From contig NW_023503586.1 in assembly GCF_014529535.1 (NCBI RefSeq), positions 1-64,000 on the forward strand: DNA of 64,000 nucleotides. Direction: 5' to 3'. Every line of letters begins with the position of its first letter. Within the stretch, counting starts at the first letter, position 1. Positions 24,601 through 35,131 of the stretch are shown piece by piece. This DNA is from Bradysia coprophila. Taxonomy: Eukaryota; Arthropoda; Insecta; Diptera; Sciaridae. The translations under genes were made by a program, and so were the position numbers. The notes beneath the pieces are model-generated. The model saw only the letters and a program-made list of their open reading frames with translations. It was not told the origin of the DNA and did not search any database.

Positions 24601-26240
24601 TTAAAAATTAATTCATTCGGTAGCGTATTGTACATGCTGCGCTGCTTTGATATCAGGCAATATTGTTTTCTATACCAACTATTTATACAAACAACTATAA
24701 TTAATACGTTAATTATATATTTATGTTTGTTCTTACCTCACCGAATTGATTTGTTTCATATTTTATGTGCGAACGTAAGGGACAGCATGATTGTTTATTT
24801 CAAAAACATGTACACACAGCTCGTATCGAATTATACGTATAATAGCATCATTGTATACGTATTAGAGAAGACATCAAACGATGACTAAAGTTGTCGCAAC
24901 ATAAACATTCCAGTAGTTAAATTAGACTACTTAATCCGAAAACTGTTCTTTTGAAGCGCCGCGGGCGAAATTGAGTCGGCAATGATTAGCAGAATGTGTG
25001 GAAAACATTAAGTTGTTATTCGGATATGAGAAAATGTATGGAGCGTTGAAAACAGAATATTTTGTGAGAGGGATTCGAGATAATGTCGCATCTAATAATG
25101 ATCATGGCAGATAGTTCTATTGGTAATACAATTTCCTAAAAGCTTTCACTACCAGGGCAGGTCGCTCTTGCCGACGAAATTAATTTGAGAATGGATTATT
25201 CTCATTTGCGTCAAACTGTAATTTATTTTTGATATTAATTTATCAAATAAGCTAGAAGATAGATGTTTTTCTCGATATTATTTTCGTAAACAGAATCAAA
25301 ATACGACAAAAATAACACAAAAATTCAGTTTCGATGTACAGAGATGTAGAGAGAATTTAATTCGAAAACGAGAAACATTCATCAAAACAACTGTGAAAGG
25401 AAAAGTAAAACGACGTATTTCTAGAGAATTAGCAGACTTCAATTTACATCAATTGGCATAAATTAACGAGTAATTACGACTGTATAATGAATTACATGTG
25501 TGAAATCAGTCTGATTAGTAGAATTTATCTAATTTTTACCAATAAGTCTTAACTAACCACGTCAATGTACGTGAGCGTGAATAGTTGTTGAAAGAAAAGC
25601 GACAATTTTTTCGAACGAATTTACATTAAATAATAAACCAAAAAGACACATGGGTACAACGGCATAACAAAAAACACAAAACATAAAATCGATAAATATA
25701 GTACATACATAGTCCATACATATAGTACATAAGCTTATAATGATGTCATAGAGTTAATAAACGTTTTAAAAAGTACGTTAAGCGCTAGTTCGTCGAAAGA
25801 TGTACATAAATTTTTATTGTCTTGTCCGCGTAATTTTTCAACATAATTTTATACAGAAAATGAAACCAAAAGAATTGTAGAAAGTGGAAGAATTTAAATG
25901 TTTTAAATTGATTAATATAAGTAATAACCTTGCAGTGATCGAAGACACGATACATGAACGTCAACAGCAAATTAGAATTTTTTATCTGAGGAATTGCTGA
26001 ATTTGACGTTGTTGTAGCTGACTGTTTTTCAGTAGCTAGCTGATTCGAATTTTCATTTTGGTTTTGGACACCGCTAAGTTGCCCAGATGATTTTGAATGA
26101 GTATACTGTTCCACATGGCTACCGACATGTCCCAAATCACCATAACTTAAACTACTTCCTTTCGCACTAAAACCGCCGTTTGATCGAATTTTTACTTCGT
26201 TTTCCGTGAATCGCGTCTGCTGCGTTACATTTTCTGCCAT
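18627..26240 (-). CDS. MFSD14: MFS transporter, MFSD14 / hippocampus-abundant-transcript 1 family
   Basis: Twelve exons join in frame: 26240-25929, 23562-23467, 23406-23216, 22993-22875, 20267-20245, 20179-19988, 19917-19709, 19626-19540, 19469-19453, 19221-19141, 19070-19005 and 18940-18627, about 568 residues. Exon 2 has GEPSVYHALVVIFLEFF, the family's first membrane helix. Exon 3 has the MFS loop motif GALSDLWGRK. Later exons have PESLPEKVRP, LSYLPEAGQYS, GMRGLCNGLGP and APGPPFVFGAF, all diagnostic of MFSD14A/B. The family are orphan 12-helix carriers with solute-transporter-like folds; their substrate is not settled. Exon 1 encodes a 104-residue Ser/Asn/Gln-rich cytoplasmic leader, longer than in vertebrates, joined in phase across a 2.4 kb intron; that link is probable, not proven. 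The last about 25 residues are uncertain, because a strong donor (GTGAGA) lies just after RRPSG and another final exon may exist. Intron 4 (20268-22874) carries an antisense LINE. Confidence 0.85.
20604..22740 (+). mobile_element. 5'-truncated jockey-like non-LTR retrotransposon
   Basis: A reverse-transcriptase frame runs to 22577, followed by about 160 bp of 3' UTR and an A-rich tail (TAAAATAAAAATAAA) ending near 22735. The apurinic-endonuclease domain that should precede the RT is missing, so the copy is 5'-truncated, the usual result of incomplete target-primed reverse transcription. It lies antisense within intron 4 of the MFSD14-like gene, whose flanking exons and splice sites are intact. 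The left boundary is not resolved: coding resemblance extends at least to 20604, where an in-frame TGA stands just upstream. I found no clear target-site duplication. Confidence 0.8.
20685..22577 (+). CDS. Reverse transcriptase of the jockey-like LINE
   Basis: An uninterrupted frame of about 630 codons; residues are counted from 20685, although the homology starts upstream, so there is no true start codon. Fingers and palm motifs are in order: SNYRPISIICAISKVFERL, then SQHGFYSKRSTQTNL, motif A YTDFTKAFDKVDH around residue 285, motif B SGVPQGSILGPLLF, motif C FADD at about 372-375, then LGVTIDDKLSFNEH and a cysteine-poor tail. Motif C has Phe in place of the commoner Tyr; both occur in LINE clades. 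The stretch DIVNLMSLNHRKC looks several residues shorter than usual between the palm and the LN..KC motif, a possible small deletion. The long intact frame implies a fairly recent insertion. The clade call (jockey versus CR1-like) is tentative. Confidence 0.9.
   Translation: MISLISKKARMRKKLNDLEKSRPVIVCEVAKAKEEYSRLRKEVKLGIAKCFDDYVKDCEEKLKTNTKCFFAFTKSLRKTNSLPNDMKLGDESSTDRNTVCNLFAKYFSSVFNPSVNSLQFQVPIYDPYQPALNDDVISEFVFTENQVQHALKSFNVHKVSSPDNIPMLFFVKLSLSLGLPLSILFNKSMTEGRFPTKWKVSWVSPIFKDGDRTDVSNYRPISIICAISKVFERLVFNELFEPLKHRIHYSQHGFYSKRSTQTNLMEYVSTIANDIVDGGQVDSVYTDFTKAFDKVDHARLIGKLKGKGLNSKLIDWFASYLSNRTQLVVIGRSTSDEIHPTSGVPQGSILGPLLFIIFINDLLSAVSAGLGFADDIKIFRAIVTEDDCRLLQKDLDIVNLMSLNHRKCAVMSFTHSLNRIEFPYVFSGKIIERVHSKVDLGVTIDDKLSFNEHVDLVTRKAFRCGRYFSNQTSMMILYNSLVRNRLEYCSSVWSPFYLNAIDQIEHVQRKFSRMIFYKFNMEKQSYDKRLKFLKLHSLESRRLENDELTLFKLIHHRIDSQLYHNLKFDRRSTSTRQKTLFYLPKFKTNVQRNCPIYRLQEHHDVYFSRLNLMDDRFSVFKILVKDHFAF
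23563..25928. other. Large intron 1 of the MFSD14-like gene
   Basis: AT-rich, no exon-like frame and no clear repeat. It could hold an alternative promoter, because the family core begins at exon 2, but no defined element is visible. Confidence 0.45.
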
Positions 26241-28327
26241 TTTTAATTTAATTTAATTTAAACTCTTATGTACCACATCGTTTTAACTTATTAACACAGT
26301 CTTCCATTACATTACTGACTAACTGAATTGCTTGCTGTACCGAATCACATTTATTTTAGTTCACAATTGATTTTATGACCACCGCCGAATTTGATGTTGA
26401 GTTGCGTTATCCAAATTAAACCGAGCCGATATCACAAAAGTTAGGCACTACAATAATTGTAAATGATAAGAAAAATATTCCTGTAATTTATCACGCAACC
26501 CATTCAACCAGCATATAAATACGTATTCTTCAAATCAGCGCTCATAAACGAATGGAAAAACAATTTGTTTACATAAAATGAAAACGATTCCTATACGAAA
26601 GACGTTTTTTTGTTTGAGGTAGGTGTGCTGTGAAAAATAGATTCAATGGCATGTTGAGCTCGAACATTGACTCGTGCTTTTCGTGAAAAATCATAAATTT
26701 ATAGTGTACAGCGTACACAATCTTTGTTTTATGTTAGAAAAGTCGAAATGAACGATGTTGTGTCGAGGTAGTCAGACATTTGGATTATTGAGGTAACATG
26801 GCGTTTGACCCACAAGGTTCAACTCGAAAGATGATGTGGTAACGCTGTCATTTTTAAACATGTATGGTTGCCCAAGTAATGTTTGGGTGTCCATCAGCGC
26901 CACCATGTCACCTCTCGATTGTGTAACTCTATGGTTTGCCCAATTCAAACAAAAGTTGTTCACGAAATCAAGTTCAAACTTTTGTATACATTTCAATCGA
27001 ATTCAATCGGTTGGTAATTTTGAGCAAGGTCAATGTAATTTATGGATCAGAGAAGCATACAACTATCGTTTAATTTTAGATATATCCCATCCATACCAAG
27101 TATGTGGTGATACATCTGACCTATATACTATGGTATTGTCACATTTTATATCGATTGTTTCTATATATTCTGGAACGAAATATTTATCGCACTGCTGACG
27201 ATGGAGGTTTCATTCTTCTGTATTTGTAAGACTTCGTTTGTAAGCGATTTATTTTAACAGTTGAATAAATGGAAACTCGCTTCAGATTCTGGAATTCTGT
27301 ATTAGGAGAATCAGATTCATCAATCTCAAACGGTATATGTGGTGCCCACACAACGACTTCTAGAGATAGCCGACGCTTCCAACCAAGGGATCCAAATCAT
27401 ATTGAGTGAGTGTTCACCCTGGTGTTAACTCTATGTGCGAATGTATTTCTGTAATTTGTTTTTCTTACGTCCTTGCTTGGAAATTTATTCTTTCGGTCGA
27501 GTAGTTCTCTGCATAAAACTGAGTAGGACAAAAAAAAAGTACTTGCACACAAGCCAATAATAAATATAATTTCCATGAAATTACGTGCTACAATTTTTGC
27601 ATGCCAACTGCAAATGAGATTGACATGAAAGATTATGCTGTAATGCTTGAATAGCTACTCTTTGTTCAGTTGTAATTACCAGATAGAATTTATACTTTTT
27701 AATGGATCCTTTTCGCAAACAATGCACTACGTCGTATTTGTTATAAAAATTGAGATAGTGAGAGCCCGACCAGCGGCCACATATTAGTTTTCTTGAATGA
27801 ACAAGTAAATAATGATAGTAATGATGGTCAACTTTTTAACCCATGTATTATGATAACCTCTGATGTACGGCTATCATCATGATAGTCAAATTTTGTGGGC
27901 ACGGAAGTCTATTGTTGAAATAAATTCCAATTCTTTAAGATATTAGCATAAATCCAATTACATGCGGTAAAACAATAAATTTATCGAACAACAATATCAA
28001 TGTACATCAATTCAAAATCGTGTATTATAGCTCTCTCTGCAGACAGCCATTAAAGAAATTCAATGCGACATACGGCAAAATATTCAATGGCACGAAAGAG
28101 ATAGAGTTCGGTAGAAATTACATTCTCAGTTCAACATTTGTGTGAAATGAAATGCGAGGAATATGATTCCGAAACTGACACACACACACAAACAGACGCA
28201 AACGAACGAACGTCCAACAAGCGATAACACCGGTTTTTCAATCTATCTTTTATAATACAGTTTTTAGTTGCCATTTGGGTTTCAGTTAATTTTTGGTAAA
28301 ATTTCTAAAGTGTACCGTTTGTAAGTA
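26241..28327. other. Intergenic region between divergent genes
   Basis: It lies between the start of the MFSD14-like gene (minus) and the aldehyde dehydrogenase-like gene (plus), so both promoters should be here. Two overlapping frames at 26772-27198 (74 aa minus, 120 aa plus) have no recognised domain; the minus one begins at a TTG and has an in-frame stop just upstream. I do not support either as a gene. Confidence 0.4.
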
Positions 28328-30586
28328 ATGTGTGCTGCAGTTTTGCCACGGCTATTTAAACTGAATAATCAAATACAGTGGGACCAAGCCATCAACAACA
28401 TTGAACACGAAATGTTTACCGATGGAAAAACGTTGGTGTGTGTTAGATTTAAGGAAAATCAATATTCCATTATCATTTTGACTGGAACATGAATGAAAAC
28501 ACTGAAACCATAACAAATGTTTTTGTATTATTTTAGCACGAGGCTACTCCTGCTAAAGGTACAGCTGTTACACTCAATTCGGCCAATCCGACCAAAGAAC
28601 TAGCCTCAACGATTGTTACGCTCAGTGAACAAATACAGAGAAATGAACAAATGTTCAATGGCGAAGATGTACAGAACACATCGAAACAGATAAATCTTGC
28701 TGTTGATTTTATAAAGGCTAGTACCAAGAACGATTCGTTCATTGACGTAAATCCGGTCAAACGGGAGATTGTAGTTATCTCTGCTACAAGTAATAAGTCA
28801 CTGTTTGAGACACTTGTATCCATTCATTATGCTACAGTTGCATCCAACAAGATTACCATTATTTTCGACGAAAAGAGAGCATATTTGAAAGACGTTCTAC
28901 TGTCGGTGTTCAATGTTGAATCTCAAGCTGATGTCGACTGTTCCGTCGCAGAATCATCGTCATTTTGCACACAAATTATTTTTGATTCGGCCGATTTTCA
29001 GTCGGCTTTCAATACATTAGCGACCGCTTTCAATGATACAACTTCGCCATGGAAAATTCGCAGCTGCTGGATACAGGACACACTCAGACAGAAGTTCTAC
29101 AATTGCTTTCCGTCACTATTGACCAATGCACGAGAACTGAACGATGCCCAAAAGTTGGAAGTACAGAACGTATTGACGCAATCAAAACAATTCGATGCGA
29201 CCGTATTTCAATCCGACGATAAGAATGCAACCTTTTTGGTGGATCTGACCAAGAAACACATTGATTCGGATCTATGTGTTACGGTGAATTTCTTTCGAAC
29301 ACCCAAGGAAGTTGTGTCATTGATGCAATCCACCGACAACACCAATACCGTCTCACTTTGGTCGGAAAGTATATCTCTGGTATTCGATGTGGCCGATAAA
29401 TTGAATGCGGAAAATATTTGGATTAATTCGAATGGACTGTTAGATCCGAAAGTGCCATTTACATTTGGCAGAGGAGAAGACAGGAAAATTTACGGGTCGA
29501 ATTTGGGTATGATTTGTACATACAAACATGATGTATGATTAGACGTTGCTGACTGAATTTACTCTTTTCTTATAGGGATCGCTCAGATGTTGATCGCTCA
29601 GGCGAAGAAAGCTCCCGGCTGTAAGCAGTAAGTATTTTTCAATCGTCGTTACAGGTACTATCGGTAGTATCTTTTATAAACAAAAGTTAACCCACGCGCT
29701 GCCTTATGCTGTCTTAGGGTAATATGGTTTAGTTTTGAGACATTAAGGAAAAGTTTAGTGAGGTGTTTAGCATGTAGGTCATGTAGGTGACCTATCGCAA
29801 AAAGGGCTTACTGCATCACGTTTTTCTATCTTTGACGATCATATGACATTACAATTTCTTGAGTGATAATTTCCCCGACATCAACGATTACATATAAGAT
29901 GATACAGTCAGAGACAGTGAAATTCCAGCATGAATTTGCTTCAGCTGTTTTTCAGGTGATTTAAATATACAATCAAGGCTGTTTATACGGTTGAAGCTAC
30001 CACATGCACGCTGGTGCTGGTAAAACCGAATGATTGTTTGTGTGGATCAGCTGAAAAACAGCTGAAGCAAATTCATGCTGAAATTTCACTGCATCTAACT
30101 GCAGCACATAGACATAAATTACACGAGATGGCGGCCGTCAAAAACATATAATGAAATCGAAACAACCAAACCAACTCCAGATTTGTCCCAAGCCTTACTT
30201 ACTTGCTTAATGCTAACATAAATTACAAAGTTTTTCTAGCGTTATAATGAGATGATACAATAAATGTTCGTGACAAACAACTCAGTAAAACAATTCCTAT
30301 ATTCAATAGATTAATGAATGAAAATGTTTCACACCTTTACTATGTAAGATACAAATATGAATTTTATTTATTTTTATTTTTTCGCAGGCCAACATATTCG
30401 TCAGCATTAACGATTCCAGGCAAGTACAATTTTCAGACGACGTCCCGAGCGAAACAGTCACCTTTAATTTCTGATGATTCAACCAAACGAACAACAAATG
30501 CAGAATTGAACAGCTTGATTGACGTCAGCCAAACAAATACTTTCAAAACAATCTGTTTCCCATTTGGACAAATATTTGGTAACTAA
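28328..30586 (+). CDS. Aldehyde dehydrogenase-like protein (DUF1487 type)
   Basis: Four exons (28328-28435, 28537-29506, 29576-29627, 30388-30586) encode 442 residues with consistent phases and GT..AG introns. The middle resembles the C-terminal catalytic half of the ALDH fold: SPWKIRSCWIQDTLRQKF corresponds to the ALDH segment before the catalytic loop, and ENIWINSNGLLDPKVPFTFG matches the ALDH signature around xxVWVNxxxxxxxxxPFGG. The C-terminus ends CFPFGQIFGN. The classical nucleophilic Cys and NAD-binding residues are not evident, so this looks like an ALDH-derived protein of the insect DUF1487 group without ordinary dehydrogenase activity. That is family knowledge plus inference. The start ATG gives MCAAVLPRLF and lies just upstream of the first conserved helix. 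Intron 3 contains MITE copy 3. Confidence 0.8.
29905..30101. mobile_element. TA-flanked MITE, copy 3, in intron 3 of the ALDH-like gene
   Basis: 197 bp, beginning CAGTCAGAGACAGTGAAAT and ending CACTGCATCTAACTG, preceded by TA (29903-29904) and followed by CA, a degraded duplication. It shares CTTCAGCTGTTTTTCAGGTG and its inverted partner CAGCTGAAAAACAGCTGAAG with the copy at 16521. Confidence 0.85.
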
Positions 30587-33018
30587 AGTTTTTTTTTCTC
30601 GGTTTATTTTCAACTTTTTTGTAATATGATCGAGTTATTAAAAATAAATTTAATCGCAAGACATAATGGTCTATAATTATAATTGACCGGACTGGGTGCC
30701 CTATTAGTAAGATAATTTACCGATTAACACAAGATATGGCCCATTATAATAATTATCAACCCCACAACTGTGTAAGAGATTATTATCGATACAGACACGA
30801 ATGGTTTCTAATGTCTTATTTGATATAATTTGAATGTTAATACCAAAGATAAATACTACTAAACAACCACATCCATACTTGTCTTCGTTAAGCGATAGCA
30901 TTAAGAAAATTGGAAGTATTAATTCCTTGCAAGTGTTTTCAACAACACGAATTGATGTGATTGATGGAGGTATAGAATTGAGTCACGTCGGTATACCTAT
31001 ACATACGTTATCTTTGTATGTGCCAATATAATGTGAAATATGTTCCCATGTTTCGTCATAGCTATCGAGCCACTGGAAAATGTTCAGCCTAAATGACTAT
31101 TTGTAACAAACGTGAATGATTCGACAGCAAGTGTGTGTTTGATTTTTGAAATTTTTCAATGAAGAATTTTATGACTTCAACTTTATCGCCTACCGTACGG
31201 AATTGTGGGAAATTGGCCGTCATTAAAATTCGTTTATACCGAAGAATGAGTTTGCTTTTTTTCAAATGGGAATGCAATAGCAGCAAGCAGCTGTAACAGA
31301 TTTTATATTTATGAAGGTTTCTTACAAGGCGAATTTTCTTCGATGCAAACAACCTTGCGAAAAGTTCTAAAGTTTTACTTTTACTAATAGTTCTCATTTA
31401 CTTTAAGCAAAGAACTAAAAAAAAACATTTGTCTATTGTAATGTTGACTAAAAAAAATCATGCCTTGCCTGTATGTTTTCTGTCGTACATTGCCCTACAT
31501 AGAAAGATAGCGTGACAAAAATTTATCTTTTATTTTGCTTGTTTATAGAATCAGGTGTACACACGTTAATCGCACATTACCAACGTAAAAAAAACGGAAA
31601 ACCTTAACTAGTTAACTTTGAGTAGATTAACAAGCTCGGATTTGCGAAAGTGTTCAACGATTTTAAGTCAAATAGATCAAAAGCCTAAATTATCAGTATC
31701 ACTTGCCCTAATAAATCGCCAATGAACCGTTCAACAAAATAAAAAAAATGTCCGCATTGCAGATTGAAAATTTGCCACAAGAAAAAAAAATACCAAGAGA
31801 ATGAATTGGAGTTGACAAGATCAACAGAATATTTTTCTTTTCATAAACGGAAAATGCTCACTACGTCGCTATCAAATTTAAGAAATTAAAACGAGAGCTT
31901 TGAGGGCAACGCAAAATATTATTTTTTTTTCTGTAGAGTAATGGTTGAGTCATCAAAATTGCGATAGACTCGGTTTACCACGCTGACGATAACAACACTT
32001 AGTAGATGTTCGTAAATTCCGATACATTTTTCATGTAAAATATGATTTATAATTTTATGATTGAAATTGTTCGAAAAAGCATCACTTCCACCACACACAG
32101 TTTTCTTTTTATCTTATGTAATGTAATGTTGAAAAGCTTCCACATAAAACAATAAGTTTACCCGACTACGTTTCCTGTATTTCATTTTTTTTTATTGAAA
32201 ATCGTTGAATTTATTTGGAAATTACGACGAGCACAACCATTTATTATCAAAATAAATGAAAAACAAAAGAAAAATCACAAAAACGGATGAAATTTAGGAC
32301 TATCCCGAAATATGGACCCGCTCTGTGGAAAAGTATAAAAAAAACAACTGAAAACGTCAAATAAGGGACATACATTATTCATGACTTTAAACACAAAACA
32401 GCCAATCAAAGAGCTACGTTTCTATTTTTCTCTCTTCAAACTTCTCTCTTGCTCATTCTCATTAGTGTGATAAAATTGAGAATTCGAAATAATTTGAACA
32501 ATTTCAACCTTTTTCATAAACAAAATTCAATCCACACCACGTCGGGCGTTAAAGAAATCGTGAACAATCCACAACAATTCGAATTAACACTTACCGTAAT
32601 CATTCCATCCTTAATTTTTCTATTACGAGCCATCATTACACCAATTGGCCTTTTGATGAATTTCTTTGGCATGTTGCACAAACAAAATGTACAGTGGGGA
32701 TTTTGTATTATTGGGTTGATTTATTTCGAAAATATCACTGTCGCCTAGACAAATTTACTTTGATTCACACATCCTCGCACATTTCGAATCCATTTAATCT
32801 TTCCACAATTAGGAATTTATCGTAATTTTGATGTCTTTTTTCTGTTCCTTTACTAATAAAATTGACACTTGGCTATATTAATGATTCAGGAGTAGGGCCT
32901 ATGACGGCTATGACAGTTAAAATTGTACACAAATGAGTAGCAAACCCAGTAAACATGGTTGTGTGGGTTGTGTGGTAGCAGAAGACAGATTTTGTACTAA
33001 TATAACATAATATATTTT
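30587..33018. other. Gene-free stretch
   Basis: No supportable gene. The open frame at 32449-32748 (plus) is hydrophobic and unrecognised. On the minus strand a short frame near 32670-32590 starts MPKKFIKRPIGVMM and ends at a good donor (GTAAGTG). It might be a first exon, but I could not find a partner exon. Confidence 0.35.
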
Positions 33019-33140
33019 ATGATCAGAGCGAGAGTTCCGAAGTTAATTATAACTTGCCTTGGAATCCTTGGGGCATATTTTCATATAATTTTTTGACATA
33101 TCCCCCGAGGCAAGTTAAAATAACTCGTCTCAATTATATT
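33019..33140. repeat. Dispersed repeat with GATCAGAGCGAGA start
   Basis: This segment (GATCAGAGCGAGA, then ATAACTTGCCTTGG, later CCGAGGCAAGTTAAAATAA) is homologous over about 105 bp to 34367-34472. Partial copies are at 33290-33335 and 34075-34125. Each carries inward-facing AACTTGCCTTG / CAAGGCAAGTT words, typical of a MITE family. Confidence 0.65.
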
Positions 33141-33340
33141 TCTTCTCATCATAGTGATGAGAAGGGTATTGCATAGGTGGTGAGTATTAGAAAGATTATG
33201 TCGAAATAATACTTTGAATAATTTGAAGAAAACAACCAGAGAAATTTTTATTTAACCAATTCTCTCACATTCTCTTCCATTGAGTGTTATGATCAGAGGC
33301 AGAGAACCGAAGACTATTTAATTATACCTTGTATTGGGGA

Positions 33341-34046
33341 ACCAATGACATAATAGTGGGATAGACAGGAATTACGTAGACGAAATCGTGAAGCAAAAGT
33401 AAACTTTGTGTAATATACATTTGAGACACACACACTTACACATTCCACTTAATTTTGACAATTTGGTGAAACTGTTGCAGACTTTTCGAAATTAACTTGA
33501 ACCACTTTAAACAAAAATTCTTTTATTAGCTGCAACTATCAATTTCGCACAAACTGGTCACTACCTTATTACACAATTTTCCAACACATTTTTTAATTTT
33601 TAAAAAGAAATGTCCCGAAATTTTAATACTGACGATGCTGACACTTTTATTATGCGTGACTACTGAACGTGAAATAAATTCAGCCAACTGATTGAATTCT
33701 CCGATCGTCAAGATTTCTACAAAAAAATTATTCGATCGAAAAGGAGAAAATCACAAAACTAGTTCAATTTTGGGGACAGTGAGAGATTGTTTACATGAAA
33801 TATAAATTTCAGTTCGATAAATATTTAATTTTAGAAGAAAGAAATGCTTTAAACCAATTTCGAAGAAAGAGTGAAAATGCAAATTTCCTTCGCGCCCACA
33901 TTTCAAAATATGTACGAAAATACGTAAGTACCATAAATTTAAGGTACTCACACACACTACTGAATATTTCGTATTTGCTTTTGCTTCAGCGCTTGAACAA
34001 AATATTTACATAGAATGCCTGTCTATCCCACTATTATGTCATTGTG
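33341..34046. mobile_element. Inverted-repeat element inserted in the repeat cluster
   Basis: About 29 bp at 33341-33369 (ending ATAGTGGGATAGACAGG) is matched in reverse complement at 34018-34046 (CCTGTCTATCCCACTAT…), bounding about 700 bp. No transposase-like frame is seen inside; the short frames at 33526-33957 are unrecognised. Sequence resembling the 33019 family lies outside both ends, so it may have inserted into an older copy. Confidence 0.6.
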
Positions 34047-34096
34047 GGGAACTTATCAAAGAATTTGCTTGCTATGATGTGAGTGAGAAGACCGAA

Positions 34097-34460
34097 GACC
34101 AGTTTATTATAACTTGCCTTGAGGTACTTATCAAAATATTTCTTTCTCTTTCATCATAATACTCTGTGGAGCCAACTACCTATCTATCTATCCATCTGTA
34201 GCCTACAGACTGTAGGGGCCAACTGTCATTCACATGTTCCTTCTATCTCGCCACATGCGTACAAACTTATCATTTTTCTGTGTGTTAGCGACGGTGATTC
34301 TCGCTTAATTAATACAACCAATGTCACACGAGGATGGTTTCAGACCTCCTTTACGAGAATAAACTGTTATGATCAGAGCGAGAAGTTCGAAGACCAGTTA
34401 ACTATTTTTACATTATATTATTTTGACACATCTCTCAAGGCAAGTTATAATAAGTGGTCT
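34097..34460. mobile_element. MITE with GACCAGTTTATTATAACTTG termini
   Basis: The left end (near 34097-34123) and right end (34433-34460) are reverse complements over about 27 bp. Related to the 33019 repeat family. The 128-aa open frame at 34119-34505 lies in and beyond the element, has no domain and is not supported as a gene. Confidence 0.6.
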
Positions 34461-35131
34461 GAATTATATTTGGAGTTGAACCATGGAGTTATACGTACAT
34501 TTTAGATGTCAATCACTCATCTCAAAAAATCTAGATGCCAATCAACGTCAGCGCTACCATCTCAACTTCCGAGTATGGCTTGGTCTCTTATACAGTTTAT
34601 TGAGGATTTACATAGATTTGTGGTACCAACTGTGTGTTTTCCAGGTAAAATAAAGTTTTGTACCTTCGGAATATTGAATGGGTAACAAAGTACATACTGA
34701 ATGTAATGGAACCCCTGGCAGATAAGAGAAAATACGGATTCCGACTTTCAAGCGAATTCACTTTTGTATTATTTATTACCATCATCATATTTTCTTGCAC
34801 CTTATCTTGTTGCATCTACTGGTTGTGTTACACCATGTCTCTGGTGATTTAGAATCGTTTTCCACAATGACGGCAATGACACTTATTTGTTTTTGTATGT
34901 ACTAGATTTTGCAATGAAATAATAAAAATGTCAGCGAGCGAAGTCAACCCATCAAACAAACCTTCAAAAAATCCATACACACTTCATGTCGCCATCTTAA
35001 TAAATAGCCCAGTAGCATAATAGTACAATATTGAACCGGAATACATTTTTTTTAGTATTGAGCGAAAATACGCGTGTTATACTAATTAAATTGGACTTAT
35101 TGATATAACATCCAAATCATCAGCATCAATT

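Noticed and set aside
26772-27198. Overlapping open frames of 74 aa (minus) and 120 aa (plus) as genes
   Set aside because: No domain recognised; the minus frame starts at TTG with an in-frame stop just upstream, the plus frame has no splice or homology support, and the two contradict each other.
34119-34505. 128-aa open frame
   Set aside because: Lies in and around an inverted-repeat element and has a composition with no domain signal.
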